A DNA stretch of 64,000 nucleotides, from the NCBI GenBank assembly GCA_039621445.1, contig CP154955.1, forward strand, positions 21,379,823 to 21,443,822, given 5' to 3'. The notes under the pieces were generated by a model. The model was not told the DNA's origin, ran no database searches, and was given only the letters and a program-made list of their open reading frames with translations. Made by a program: the position numbers and the translations under genes. Position 1 is the first letter of the stretch, and each line of letters starts with the position of its first letter. Below, piece by piece: positions 10,690 through 19,773 of this stretch. The stretch comes from Euglena gracilis (lineage: Eukaryota; Euglenida; Euglenophyceae; Euglenales).

Positions 10690-11365
10690 CCCTGGATCTC
10701 ATTCCCCACCCCGTTGAACGCTTCTCTGTAGGTGAGGCACACCATTTAAAATTGTGTGCTGCATTTGATTAATCTGATCCGGCATTTACCTGGCCATGAG
10801 GCCCTGCTTGCGCGACGAGAAGTGGCAATTATTGCCAGCCTGCAGCCTTCATGCATGAATCTCAATGTACCAAAGGAAGAAATGTGTAAAATAACTCAAC
10901 TGCTTTCCTCTGGCCGAGTCTTCTGCGCTGTAGAAGCAATTGGGACGGATCTTTCATTCACAACATCCCAGGGCTATTCATCTTCTGCTGAAATATGTTT
11001 TGTTTTTTCTCTCATCTTTGATCTAGAGAAGTGCAATTGACTTGCCTTTCTTTTTGTTCCAGGTGACATAGGATGGTCATCATTATCATGATAGAAGGGT
11101 GATCATCATTATTGAGCTGGTGCACCAAAAATCATACCTTCCACTTCAAGCTCATTTAGGATAGGGGTCAGATGTGCAATACCCCCCCCCCATCTGAATG
11201 ATTGTTCGACTCTTCTCTCTTTTGAGCACAGACCTGATGAGAGGGAGAGGCTGCCATTGACCCAGCTGCGTCACCCCCACCTCATCGAGGCCTTGGAGGT
11301 GCAGTTTCCCATGGCCACAGCCAAGCCCTTTTGAAAGCTGTCAGAACATATGGGATGCAAGAGAG
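10690..11365. other. No supported gene
   Basis: One 94-codon frame lies at 10756-11040 (VAIIASLQPSCMNLNVPKEE). It has no recognised motif and could be an exon or chance. Near 11065-11110 the motif ATCATCATTAT is repeated. Confidence 0.35.
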
Positions 11366-11372
11366 TTGAGGG

Positions 11373-11570
11373 CAGGGGTTTTTTTTAGTCGTGGACCCCG
11401 GGGGAGGGGGAGGGGGGGGTAGGGTGGGTGGGTCCGGCCGAGCCCCCCCGGGGGTCCCCCTGGAGGGGGTGGGATATACTTTTCGGCGCCGAAGGCGGTG
11501 GGGTCGCGGGGGGGTCGCGGGGGGGGGGGTCGCGGGGGGGTCGCGGGGGAAACACCCCCCAAATAAAAAA
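11373..11570. mobile_element. Partial CAGGGGTTTTTTT element
   Basis: It starts CAGGGGTTTTTTTTAGTCGT and contains GGTGGGTCCGGCCGAGCCCC and GGATATACTTTTCGGCGCCG, shared with 18120-18402, 31598-31771, 41926-42139 and 63640-63915. The right end does not match the family and no target duplication is found, so this copy is truncated or recombined. Confidence 0.6.
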
Positions 11571-11734
11571 GGGCGCCCGACTCTAATTTCTTTAGTGGTT
11601 CTCAGAGGGGCTTGGTTACAACCTCTGCATCTCAATGGTTAAGGCCAAGGCGCCATGGGTGTACCAGGGGCCTTTCTTTTGGCGTTGGGAGTGGCCCAAA
11701 ACCCAAATTCCACCCCAACCCATGGTGCCCTGGG

Positions 11735-11868
11735 TGCGATGGATACTTGGACAAGTTGCTCCAGTCCAAGGAGACGTGGGAAGACCCGGCGCGGTGGCTG
11801 CGCCAAGCCCCCGTCATCTTCACCCAGATGATGGAGGGCATCGCCCAGGGCCTGGTGCACAAGCATGA
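11735..11868 (+). CDS. Protein kinase exon, alphaD-alphaE region
   Basis: The frame GYLDKLLQSKETWEDPARWL, followed by APVIFTQMMEGIAQGL, fits the segment before a kinase catalytic loop (hinge, helix D, then the helix-E pattern Q-hydrophobic-xx-G-hydrophobic-xx-L-x-x-x-H). A donor AACG|GTTTCT lies at about 11868. The 5' border is unclear because the frame stays open upstream. Later plus-strand segments carry the DFG, APE and DVWSAG motifs in the right order, so this is taken as the first visible exon of that gene. Confidence 0.5.
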
Positions 11869-12107
11869 ACGGTTTCTGTGTTTGGGCATTCAGATGCAAT
11901 GTGGAGGATTGTTTCTTTTGTCTCACGCGAGTCTTTGTTTCCCTCTAAACATTCCGCATGATACATGCTGCATTTAAAGTCTTGCATAGTCTCCAGCCAA
12001 TTGCAAGCCATTCTCTCAGCATGATACAAACAAAGGCTGAAATAAAAGTTTCATCTGTTGCTAATGAGATTTGGGGGTTGCATGCCCAAGCACTGTGGGT
12101 GCTTATA

Positions 12108-12180
12108 TGCACTCGAGGCGCGTTGGCCACCGCGACCTGAAGCTGGCTGCCAAAGGTGGCATCAGATGTGACCAGACGGT
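12108..12180 (+). CDS. Possible catalytic-loop exon (HRDLK), doubtful
   Basis: The frame VGHRDLKLAAKGGIRCDQ contains the kinase HRDLK motif at the expected place between the helix-E exon and the DFG exon. However, a related 65-bp segment occurs at 30274-30340, where it reads VCHCDLKPAVKNGIRCDQ in an unrelated setting and is also open on the other strand. The motif may therefore be a chance feature of a dispersed repeat. It is kept as a low-confidence exon. Confidence 0.3.
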
Positions 12181-12438
12181 TTAATGTTATGTGCATGGGT
12201 GCTAAAGAACTTGCTTTGGGAGTGCTTGGGATGGCCTAATACAAAATAACAATAACAAAATGGGCCAGTCGGTAAGCCATCATTTTGGCTTTGACGTGCT
12301 TTCACTGCGTTTGCAGAAAGAGCTGGTGGAATCCAAAGGATCATGCGGATGTGTCAAAATAGGAGGAATTTGGATGCCCCATTGCAGTTTACTGAATTTT
12401 CTTAATGCTCTCTTTTGGACAACATCCTCGTGTCGCAG

Positions 12439-12475
12439 GACCTCAACGCCCCTGCCACACGCATCTGTGATTTTG
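12439..12475 (+). CDS. Protein kinase exon with DFG motif
   Basis: A 37-bp exon follows the acceptor TGTCGCAG and ends at TTTTG|GTCAGC. It reads DLNAPATRICDF and completes G across the junction, giving the magnesium-binding DFG motif preceded by the usual hydrophobic strand (TRIC). The short length and phase 1 end are as read by eye. The junction with the next exon does not match phase exactly, so a small intervening exon or a different border is likely. Confidence 0.55.
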
Positions 12476-12851
12476 GTCAGCCCCTGTAATTTCATACGAG
12501 TGCTCGGCAGCTTTTGATTGAGCTGCAGAATGTAAGTTGTTTGATTGCCCAATGCATGGACAAGTTTATCATCTTGATTCTCATTGCTTAACTCACCCCC
12601 CTCCCCTCAATTAGGCCATATATCTATTCCGACCTCTAGAAGTCATTGGCCATTTTTTTTTGAGGACAGTTATGCTATGTGGCAGCATCTCACATGATGG
12701 CATTTTTGTAAGTTTGGGGCAAAGGCCATTACGATGCGGGAACGTCAATTCAAGGGCTCTCTAACTCAATATCAAACACTAACCTGATTCACGTCCCGTG
12801 GTTCTCCTGAATCGGTGGCCAGCCTCAAAGTAACAGGGGCTCCCTTGACAG

Positions 12852-12955
12852 TCCAAGCCCATCGCCCGGGACGACCACTGCTTCACGATCGCGGAGGTGG
12901 GCTCGTTGTGGTACCGTGCCCCCGAGTGCAGGGCTGACTATGGTTGGCCAATCAG
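12852..12955 (+). CDS. Protein kinase exon, activation loop and APE
   Basis: After the acceptor CCCTTGACAG the frame reads SKPIARDDHCFTIAEVGSLW and then YRAPECRADYG. G-S-L-W-Y-R-A-P-E is the end of a kinase activation segment, of the CMGC-like form (T/S-x-W-Y-R-A-P-E). A donor may be CCC|GTTTGG at about 12961, just before the element E target site. This is the best single piece of evidence for the kinase. Confidence 0.7.
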
Positions 12956-12972
12956 ACCCGTTTGGTTGAGAG

Positions 12973-13593
12973 CATATTTGCAGTTAGTGCGACCGGAAAA
13001 ATTGTTTCTGTGCGCCGCGACCACCGTGAAAATTTTTTTTTGTAACCGGCAGCGCCGCGGCAAAAAAATTACTGTGCGCCGCGAATGCCGCGGCACTGGT
13101 TTATGTATGTGCCGCGACCGCCGCAGAAACGTTTAAAGTTTGTGCCGCGGCCACCGCGGCAATTGTCTTTTTAAATTGTGTCCCACATATACTTCTTTTC
13201 GGCCCCTTCCCCTGCCTGGCCTGCCTGGCAAAGAGTATCTTTGATACTCTTGACCATGGCTGAGAAGGGTATTTGGCGGCAGGGAGTGAATTTTTGTGCA
13301 AATGTTCTTGTTTGTTTTCACAGATCAACTTTCACCATCCATCAATCTAATTGTTTCCACCAAAAAATGTTCGGTATTGTGTAGCTGCCAATACGTTCTT
13401 GAGCTCCGGGCAGAAAATTTTTTGTGCCGCAACCACCGCGGAAAAATTTCCCTCATGCGCCGCGACCACCGCGGCAATAAATTTTGCTTGTGCCGCGACA
13501 GCCGCGGGAAAACCCTTTCTGTGTGCCGCGACCATCGCGAAAAAAAAAATTGCACCGCGGCATGAGCGCCGCGGCGCACTAACTACAAGTATG
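12973..13593. mobile_element. hAT-like element, family E copy 2, in a kinase intron
   Basis: The inverted ends CATATTTGCAGTTAGTGCG (12973-12991) and the complement of CATACTTGTAGTTAGTGCG (13575-13593) are flanked by the 8-bp direct repeat GTTGAGAG at 12965-12972 and 13594-13601. The CCGCGG-rich arms and the core near 13325-13420 match copy 1 in inverse orientation. A unique part at 13165-13320 is not in copy 1. It lies between the APE and DVWSAG exons. No transposase is present. Confidence 0.9.
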
Positions 13594-13660
13594 GTTGAGA
13601 GAGGGGTCTGCCACCTGCTCCCAGTCAGTTCTGGAAGCGCTGCTCGTCAGCTGTACAAAG

Positions 13661-13692
13661 TACAGTTTTAAGGTCGACGTATGGAGCGCAGG
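13661..13692 (+). CDS. Protein kinase exon with DVWSAG motif
   Basis: After CTGTACAAAG the frame reads YSFKVDVWSAG, the helix F motif (subdomain IX) that follows APE in kinases. Its Asp holds the catalytic loop in place. A donor GCAGG|GTGTAT follows. A further frame at 13820-13865 (TLLFTGSK) resembles the next kinase segment but has no clear acceptor. The gene is split into very short exons, as in the other genes here. Confidence 0.65.
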
Positions 13693-13699
13693 GTGTATA

Positions 13700-14300
13700 C
13701 AGCACGCAGCATTCCCTTTCCGGTTATCGCTGCCCGAATGCTTTCCACTTTCAAAGCTTGTATCTCCCTGGATTGAAATGGGCAGAAATTCTACTTGTAA
13801 ATTTTGTGACACCGTTTGTGTTGGCGATGGCTCCTTGACAACGCTGCTGTTCACCGGAAGCAAATGAGTTAGATTATTTGCTTACATACTCCAATGGGAC
13901 CTCTGTCATATTCAAAAAACACATTTTTTTTGAGATAGACAGAGGAAGCCTGGGTTTTTTTCCCCATAAAATACCCCCTCCGCCACAATGACACAAAAAA
14001 ACCTGCAATGTCACTCACACAAAGCATGTTCACTTGCAGTCACGGCATTTGGCAGCCTGCTCACCCTTGGTGGAAGGCCTAGACAAGCCTTTTCCCTTGC
14101 TCCATGATCTTGTTGCTGCCTGCTGCGAGCATCGGGGCCGAGTTGCTGGTGCTCAGTCCCCAGACCCACTCTTCTACCTACACCGCCCGGATCCGCGCAA
14201 GGGGGTGTTTGTGGAAAGGAATGGGGACAGGCAGGGCTTTCTTTTGACATCCTAGCTAAGCTGGTTTGCGCTCAGATGGACTAATTTTAGTTTAATTCGG
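13700..14300. other. Rest of kinase gene or unrelated sequence, unresolved
   Basis: A TLLFTGSK-like segment lies at 13820-13865. At 14030-14255 both strands have open frames with GC-rich codon use (for example minus NSAPMLAAGSNKIMEQGK), which may be an exon. I could not decide the strand. Confidence 0.3.
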
Positions 14301-14312
14301 AGCAGTCAGCGA

Positions 14313-14420
14313 TCCACGACATGTTACCTGTTTCAAACCCACCTCCCGGTCATGAATTCACGACATAGAATTGCACGTGTTACGTAACGCACATAACACT
14401 TTGTTGTGAATGGCTGACAT
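14313..14420. repeat. Hairpin-type repeat, copy 1
   Basis: It contains CCACGACATG, GAATTCACGACATAG and CACGTGTTACGTAACGCAC, then CTTTGTTGTGAATGGCTGAC. These match the element at 15085-15235. The ends are not resolved. Confidence 0.5.
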
Positions 14421-14424
14421 CCCC

Positions 14425-15080
14425 CCTTTTTGGGCGCCTTTTAGGTACAAGGCCCGAAGCTCCAATTATGGCGGCTGAAATGGATGTTGTGCAGGCTGAA
14501 GTGGTCGCCCACCCAAGTCGTCCTCGCGCTTCGCAAGGCTCAACCTCCCAACCTGGTCGTGGTAGACTCCCCCCCAAAAAAGCAGGCAGGATGTTCAAAA
14601 ACACGGACGCATGTGTTTTATGAGACCCCATCGAATTAAAGCACGCACAGCTTTTTGGGGCCAGTTTGGGGCCAAATCAAGGGACATTTGTCTGCTGAAG
14701 TGGCAAAATCCTGCATTAATTCCATTTTTGGGATGTTTTTGGCAAATATTTTGCCGTTTCTTGACTGTTTTTCTCTTATGACATGCTGGGTTATTACAAC
14801 AAGGTCTATGCAACAAGGAGATGTTCTGCAAGGTAAAATTCTTGAAGGTCTTTCAGCAGCGTGTGTATTTATGGGTGGTTCTGAATTAAAACACGCAAAA
14901 TATTAAAGACACGCACATGTTTTAATTCGGGGAGGGGTTTAAATAACAGCCCATCGATGGAGCTAAATGTCCTAGCACGGGAAACACAATCCTTTTGGTA
15001 ATCAAGGTTGTAGACTTTTTTTCTTTAAATGTGCGGTTATGCACAGTTGGGTGCTTTTTTGGGCGCCTAGATAGACGACC
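14425..15080. other. No supported gene
   Basis: Overlapping short frames only. ATTAAAGCACGCACA and ATTAAAACACGCAAA are repeated near 14636 and 14886, suggesting an inserted or duplicated segment of about 250 bp. Confidence 0.35.
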
Positions 15081-15084
15081 AAAA

Positions 15085-15235
15085 GGGGGGGTCAACCATT
15101 CACGACATGGTGTTACGTGCGTTACGTGTTTCACCCACCTTTGTCCGGTCAATAATCACGACGTAGCGGTACGTGCGTTACGTAACGCGTGCAACACTAC
15201 GTCGTGAATTACTGACCGGGATGGGGGTCGTGGAT
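15085..15235. repeat. Hairpin-type repeat, copy 2, near-perfect palindrome
   Basis: Around 15157-15208, CACGACGTAG and GTACGTGCGTTACGTAACGC are followed by the complementary CTACGTCGTG. The DNA can fold into a long hairpin centred on TTACGTAA. The flanks CCGGTCAATAAT and ATTACTGACCGG are also inverted. The form suggests a small foldback element. Confidence 0.65.
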
Positions 15236-15522
15236 TGCAGACCACTCTGGGTGTATTGGGGCCACACATCCCATGATTCTCAGGTCTTGAATTGATTCTG
15301 TTCCTGGCTTTGGTCTTATGCATGAGTGAGGTTAAATGTCCACAACATGGACACCTGCCCGTTGCACCGTAGCATATTGTAATTTTGTGCCACCAAGTTT
15401 CTAATAAGGATATCATATGAAGAAGGCTTAATTTAAAAAAAAAACCCTGGCCGCAGGGAGCGGATGCTGGAACTGCTGGTGGCGTTCACCGGCAAGACCT
15501 CTCCGGGCAATTGGTTTTCGTT

Positions 15523-16032
15523 GTTCTCTTAGCACTAATGCGTGTTCTCTTAGCACTATTTTGTGTTCTCTTAGCACTATTTTGTGTTCTCTTAGCACTA
15601 TTTTGTGTTCTCTTAGCACTATTGTGTGTTCTCTTAGCACTACTGCGTGTTCTCTTAGCACTATGTTGTGTTCTCTTAGCACTATTTTGTGTTCTCTTAG
15701 CACTATTGTGTGTTCTCTTAGCACTATTTTGTGTTCTCTTAGCAGTATTTTGTGTTCTGTTAGCTCTATTTTGTGTTCTCTTAGCACTATTTTGTGTTCC
15801 CTTAGCACTATGTTGTGTTCTCGTGGCACTACTATGTTTTCTCTTAGCACTATTTTGTGTTCTCTTAGCACTATTTTGTGTTCTCTTAGCACTATTGTGT
15901 GTTCTCTTAGCACTATTTTGTGTTCTCTTAGCACTATTCTGTGTTCTCTTAGCACTATTTTGTGTTCACTTAGCACTATTTTGTGTTCTCTTAGCACTAT
16001 TTTGTGTTCTATTAGCACTATTTTGTGTTCGA
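15523..16032. repeat. 21-bp minisatellite, inverted locus, about 24 copies
   Basis: Units of TTCTCTTAGCACTATTTTGTG are the reverse complement of the 8.3-10.5 kb unit and carry the same variants (for example ACTACTGCGTGTTCTC). The long frames on both strands follow from the 21-bp period. Confidence 0.95.
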
Positions 16033-16159
16033 GCAAACATGAAATTGCAAATCTCAAAATCAACATGCCAAACATGTGATTTCGGGTCCTTTTGGCGTTT
16101 TTTTTTTGAAAAGCCCTGCTGAACAAGTTTTTTTTTTAAAGGCGGGCGAGGTGAGGATG

Positions 16160-16358
16160 GCAAACTGTGGAGTATCTGCCTCTGATGGGCTTTCCTCACC
16201 CATACTTGGTGTTCCTTTTGAACAAATTCCCCCGTATCAAGAAGTTCAGGGCAGGGTTGGCCTGTTGCCAACTTCGGCATCGACCCCCGCCGATGGGACT
16301 GCCCAGCACTCTGGAATGGACAGAGCTGAAGGACTGGGCCCGCAGCCTGCACCTGGAG
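16160..16358 (+). CDS. SR-protein-like RRM exon
   Basis: The frame contains GLPSTLEWTELKDWARSLHL E and ends at a donor CTGGAG|GTGCCC. The pattern GLP-(4)-W-x-x-LKD-x-x-R is the conserved core of the second (pseudo) RNA-recognition motif of SR splicing factors of the SRSF1/Npl3 type, which bind RNA during splicing in the nucleus. Upstream residues (PYLVFLLNKFPRIKKF) are of uncertain status and the acceptor is not fixed. No RS tail is seen nearby, so the rest of the gene would lie in exons I could not place. Confidence 0.45.
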
Positions 16359-16364
16359 GTGCCC

Positions 16365-17480
16365 TGCTTCTCATGTTGGGGGGAAGCCGGAAGCTGAACA
16401 TTGAACCACAACCGTTTTCCTTCCCAGCATCCCAAGGAAAACATTTCTTCGTGTGAATCCATCAGTGTTAGGTGGGAATTGTATCCCCCCTCTCTCCTGG
16501 TTCGGGATCTGTACCCCAACCTTGTTTTCATTTTTTTTGAATCCTCAACCACATCACACCTTTATGTCAGTGGGAAGTTTTTTTTTGGCCTTGTAGTGAC
16601 CTGTACTGAGAGCATTTTTTGCAAACATGTTTGGTAACACTGGTGAAAGAGAAATTTATCAAAAACTTTGTCTGGCTAATTGATCTCCAAGAGAAAAATA
16701 TGGAAAAGACGGAACAGAATTTCACAATAAGCAATTCGAAATGGAAGGAGCCGTCCGCAAAGTTTTTTTCCATTGAAGCCCAGAATGTCTGCATCTGAGG
16801 TCATTACCTCACATGATCATGAAATGCTGCGGCACACCGCCAGTGGGTTATTGGGGAAGCAAAAAATACAAAAAAAACTCTCATACGGCCGGGAATGCAC
16901 TTTTTGTTTTTTCAAATGGTTTATGCTTATTCTTTTTTTTGACTGATTGTGTTGCCATCAGTGTACAGGGTGGAACACTTGGCACCTGAAACCCATAAAA
17001 TGGGTTCCACTACTTTCGACCCCCCATGTCTTCATTTTCATGTGGAAAACACCAAAACATCAATAAATGTGCAATATGCTGAAAAAATGAGGGGGAAATC
17101 AGTTTCTTAGACAACCAGTAGCAAGGAATGCATTTTTCTCGTTGAATCAAAAAAAAAGGTCATTCTGGTGAAAATGCACACCCGCAAATTCTACAAATAG
17201 AGTGCGCATGTGCGCATTCCGGATGGTTCCATGCCTTTTCCAGACTGGGTGCAAACACAACGAATCTGAGCCATTTGAGTTTTGAGTTTTCCAGGACCAC
17301 ATAACCCACCCCTGATTTCTGGTTCAGCTGGTGCCACATGTATCACATATGTATCACCAAACAAATTTCAATGTATCACACATGTATCACCAATTTTTTT
17401 TAGAGATTTTTTCATTTTTACATCAAAATGTTTTTTCTCTTTTCTCTTCCATTTTGCATCCTTGTTTCCTTGCCTCTCTG
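16365..17480. other. No supported gene
   Basis: Intron-like, AT-richer sequence. Repeats of CACATGTATCACCA occur at 17330-17395 and again at 18835-18945, in both places with TGTATCACATATGTATCACC. Confidence 0.4.
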
Positions 17481-17483
17481 CAG

Positions 17484-17970
17484 ACAAATGGAACATTTTT
17501 CTTGTGATAATGCTTTGGAGGCATACCATTGCTTAACATCCACTCCCGGGGGGGAGTGACTGACTGGTTTTTTCAGAGTGACTGACTGGTTTTCTGGCCA
17601 AGACCCCCCTCCCCCCGGGGGGTGGGTTAGGCCCGAAAATGAAAAGTGGCTGGCCTGGCGCCGAAGGCACCGGAATTTTTTTGTATTTTTTGAGACTTTT
17701 TGCCAATATTGCCTTGCCAACATAAGCGCATTCAAGAGTGGCCGATCCCCCCCGGGGGGGTGTAAAGTGATTGACTGGTTTTTTTTTGGAAAAAATGACT
17801 GACTATTTTTTTCAGAGTAGAAAGTGACTCCCCCCCCCGGGGGGTCGCTAAGCAATGGTATGTTTGGAGGACAGCTACGCGGAGCTGCACAACGTGCAGG
17901 ACGAGGGCATCCCTGATTCGCCCATTGGAGAGGGTTCTTCATCAGAATCTCCCCCCCAGAAAAGAATTTG
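17484..17970 (+). pseudogene. Acidic N-terminal exon split by a mobile element
   Basis: A pyrimidine-rich acceptor (TTCCTTGCCTCTCTGCAG) opens a frame reading MEHFSCDNALEDSYAELHNV and then QDEGIPDSPIGEGSSSESPP. The frame is continuous only if the 341-bp element at 17522-17862 and one copy of its 8-bp duplication are ignored, so the insertion broke a real exon. A Ser/Glu-rich stretch and then a basic stretch follow, after which the frame shifts. It may be the start of the zinc-finger or transposase-like frame downstream. Confidence 0.5.
17522..17862. mobile_element. TIR element J, 8-bp TSD
   Basis: The ends CATACCATTGCTTA and TAAGCAATGGTATG are inverted and flanked by TTTGGAGG at 17514-17521 and 17863-17870. 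The interior has GTGACTGACTGGTTTT repeats and CCCCCCGGGGGG palindromes. It lies inside an exon. Confidence 0.9.
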
Positions 17971-18690
17971 AAAGTGACAGTGCCCAACCAAAAAGGAAAT
18001 TGCCACCAATTCTGTATGGAATGGAAGAATGGCCGTGGTTGGTTGTGTTTTGAAGCATCCTGTGGCATGTGGTTTGCTATTTGCCATCAATTTTGTCAGA
18101 AACCAAAAGTGATCCGGAACAGGGGTTTTTTTAAGACCGGGGGGGAGGGGGGGTCCCCCCCCCCCCCCCCCCCCGGGCCCCCCCCCCCCTGGGGGGGGGG
18201 GGGGGTCCGGGGGACCCACAAAAAATGGCCGAAAATCGCGAAAAATGCTAAAAATAGAATTTTTTCGGTGCCTGTGGCGCCGAAAAGTATATCCCACCCC
18301 CCTCCTGGGGGACCCCCCCCCCCCCGGGGGGGGGGCTCGGCCGGACCCACCCACCCTACCCCCCCTCCCCCCCCCGGGGGTCCAAACTTAAAAAAATCCC
18401 TGATCCGGAAGTGATGGATAGGTCAGAAAAGGAATTTGCAATGCCAACAAAAGTGTACATTTTCCGTAACATCAAATCACATAGCGAGGGAAAGAATCAT
18501 CTTGCTGCAAAGGCCATGTTGAATCGACCACAAACAGGTCTGAGCCAATCCCTTATTCGGCTTCCGTCCGCTTTGATACCGCAAGCAAAGATGTTGTTTA
18601 AAACCGTTTTGTGGATGGTGAAGCATGGAATCGCCTACCGAAAGCTTCGTTCATTGTTAGACTGCAAGTTTGAATGGGGCGGTGTATGAT
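17950..18690 (+). pseudogene. Zinc-finger/hAT transposase-like frame, broken
   Basis: Before the inserted element the frame reads WKNGRGWLCFEASCGMWFAI and then CHQFCQK; after it, FRNIKSHSEGKNHLAAKAML and a helical stretch (LFKTVLWMVKHGIAYRKL). W-x-W...C-x-x-C...H-x-x-S-x-x-H-x-x-A is the layout of the N-terminal TTF/BED-type finger of hAT-related transposases and of host proteins derived from them. The halves are in different frames even without the 283-bp element, so it is a pseudogene or has an unseen intron. The catalytic region is not seen, and homology should be confirmed by profile search. Confidence 0.4.
18120..18402. mobile_element. hAT-like element F1, 8-bp TSD
   Basis: It starts CAGGGGTTTTTTTAAGACCG and ends TTAAAAAAATCCCTG, flanked by ATCCGGAA at 18112-18119 and 18403-18410. 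The interior is poly-C/poly-G palindromes plus a unique core with CGAAAATCGCGAAAAATGC and CGGCCGGACCCACCC. It is inserted in the transposase-like frame. Confidence 0.9.
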
Positions 18691-18705
18691 TTGTGTTATG
18701 CGTCC

Positions 18706-18767
18706 AGCTACACACCTGTGGCCATGAAGAAGCAGCCATGGGAACCTGAGTTCCTCAAGCCCGGGTG
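18706..18767 (+). CDS. Small exon of unknown gene
   Basis: An acceptor GCGTCCAG and a donor CCCGG|GTGAGC enclose the frame YTPVAMKKQPWEPEFLKPG. The borders are good and the peptide is not low-complexity, but I do not recognise it. Confidence 0.45.
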
Positions 18768-18769
18768 AG

Positions 18770-19190
18770 CGCCATCTTATTTTCGTCTGTAAATTTTTCA
18801 TCTTACGAATTTGTGCTTCACAACTTTGATTATATTACATATGTATCACCAAATTTTTTTAATGTATCACATATGTATCACCAAATTTTTTTTAATGTAT
18901 CACATATGTATCACCAAAAAAATTAATGTATCACAGATACGTCGTGATACACACTAAATGGCGGTCTGATCTAGGACCCCCAAAATGTCGAAAGACACAC
19001 TGGGCGTGGCCCTTCGTTTGCCTGCCTTGAAGCCAAGGCGTGGACTGCTACAGTGTGGCATCAAGCATGCAGAACAGGAGAGAACCAGGATAACTACCCT
19101 GTCACTGCCAGGTGCACAGGTTTGGGGGGGGGTTGAGGGCGAACGCAGGATTTTCCCTCTCTGCCTTTGATAGAATGACGTATCGGAAAA
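18770..19190. other. No supported gene
   Basis: Contains three TGTATCACATATGTATCACC repeats at 18835-18945. Nothing else was recognised. Confidence 0.4.
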
Positions 19191-19194
19191 ACGA

Positions 19195-19325
19195 TTTTTC
19201 TTCCAGTGCGACGCTCACAATCGTCGTCCGAATCCGGTGACGGATTGAACGTAATTGTGAGCAGTGGCTTCCGAAGGGCTTGCTTCCGCTCCTTCTCCTT
19301 CCTCCGCTCGGCAGCTTGCTGATTG
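19195..19325 (-). CDS. Possible exon, basic then acidic
   Basis: The minus frame reads QQAAERRKEKERKQALRKPL and then TITFNPSPDSDDDCERRTG. A charged helix followed by an acidic patch looks like true protein, but I cannot fix the splice borders. Confidence 0.35.
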
Positions 19326-19773
19326 CACACAGCTTTTTAAAGACAGACAAAAAATTAAAGAGATGTATATATATGGAGGAAAATATGGGCAAATTACGTG
19401 GCAATCTGTGATCGGACGTTGCATTTGGCAGGTGTTGAAAACCACCAGTGGTGAGGGGGCTTTCTATGCATTGGGGGGGGGGTTCTTAAGGGGGCGGTCC
19501 TTAACTATAGAAAATAGTCGTCCCTTATGGACCGCCCTGATCAAAACCATTGAAACCTTGAAACCTGGTACAATCAATTTAGGGGGAAAAAGGTATGCCT
19601 AGGGCAGAAAAATTTAATTTTTCTGAGCTGATTGCAACATACCTGAGTGCAACAAAATTCAACTGAAGCAATTTTGCTGAAACTAATCTTGCTTGTCCAC
19701 CCCCCCTCCCCCGCCGGTGGTTGGATATGACATTTTTGTCATTTAACAACCATCCTGTGGACATGAGTAATTT

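Noticed and set aside
17875-18414. Pro/Gly-rich frames in poly-C/poly-G DNA
   Set aside because: They are translations of element F1 palindromes. The same kind of frame appears in every element of this family.
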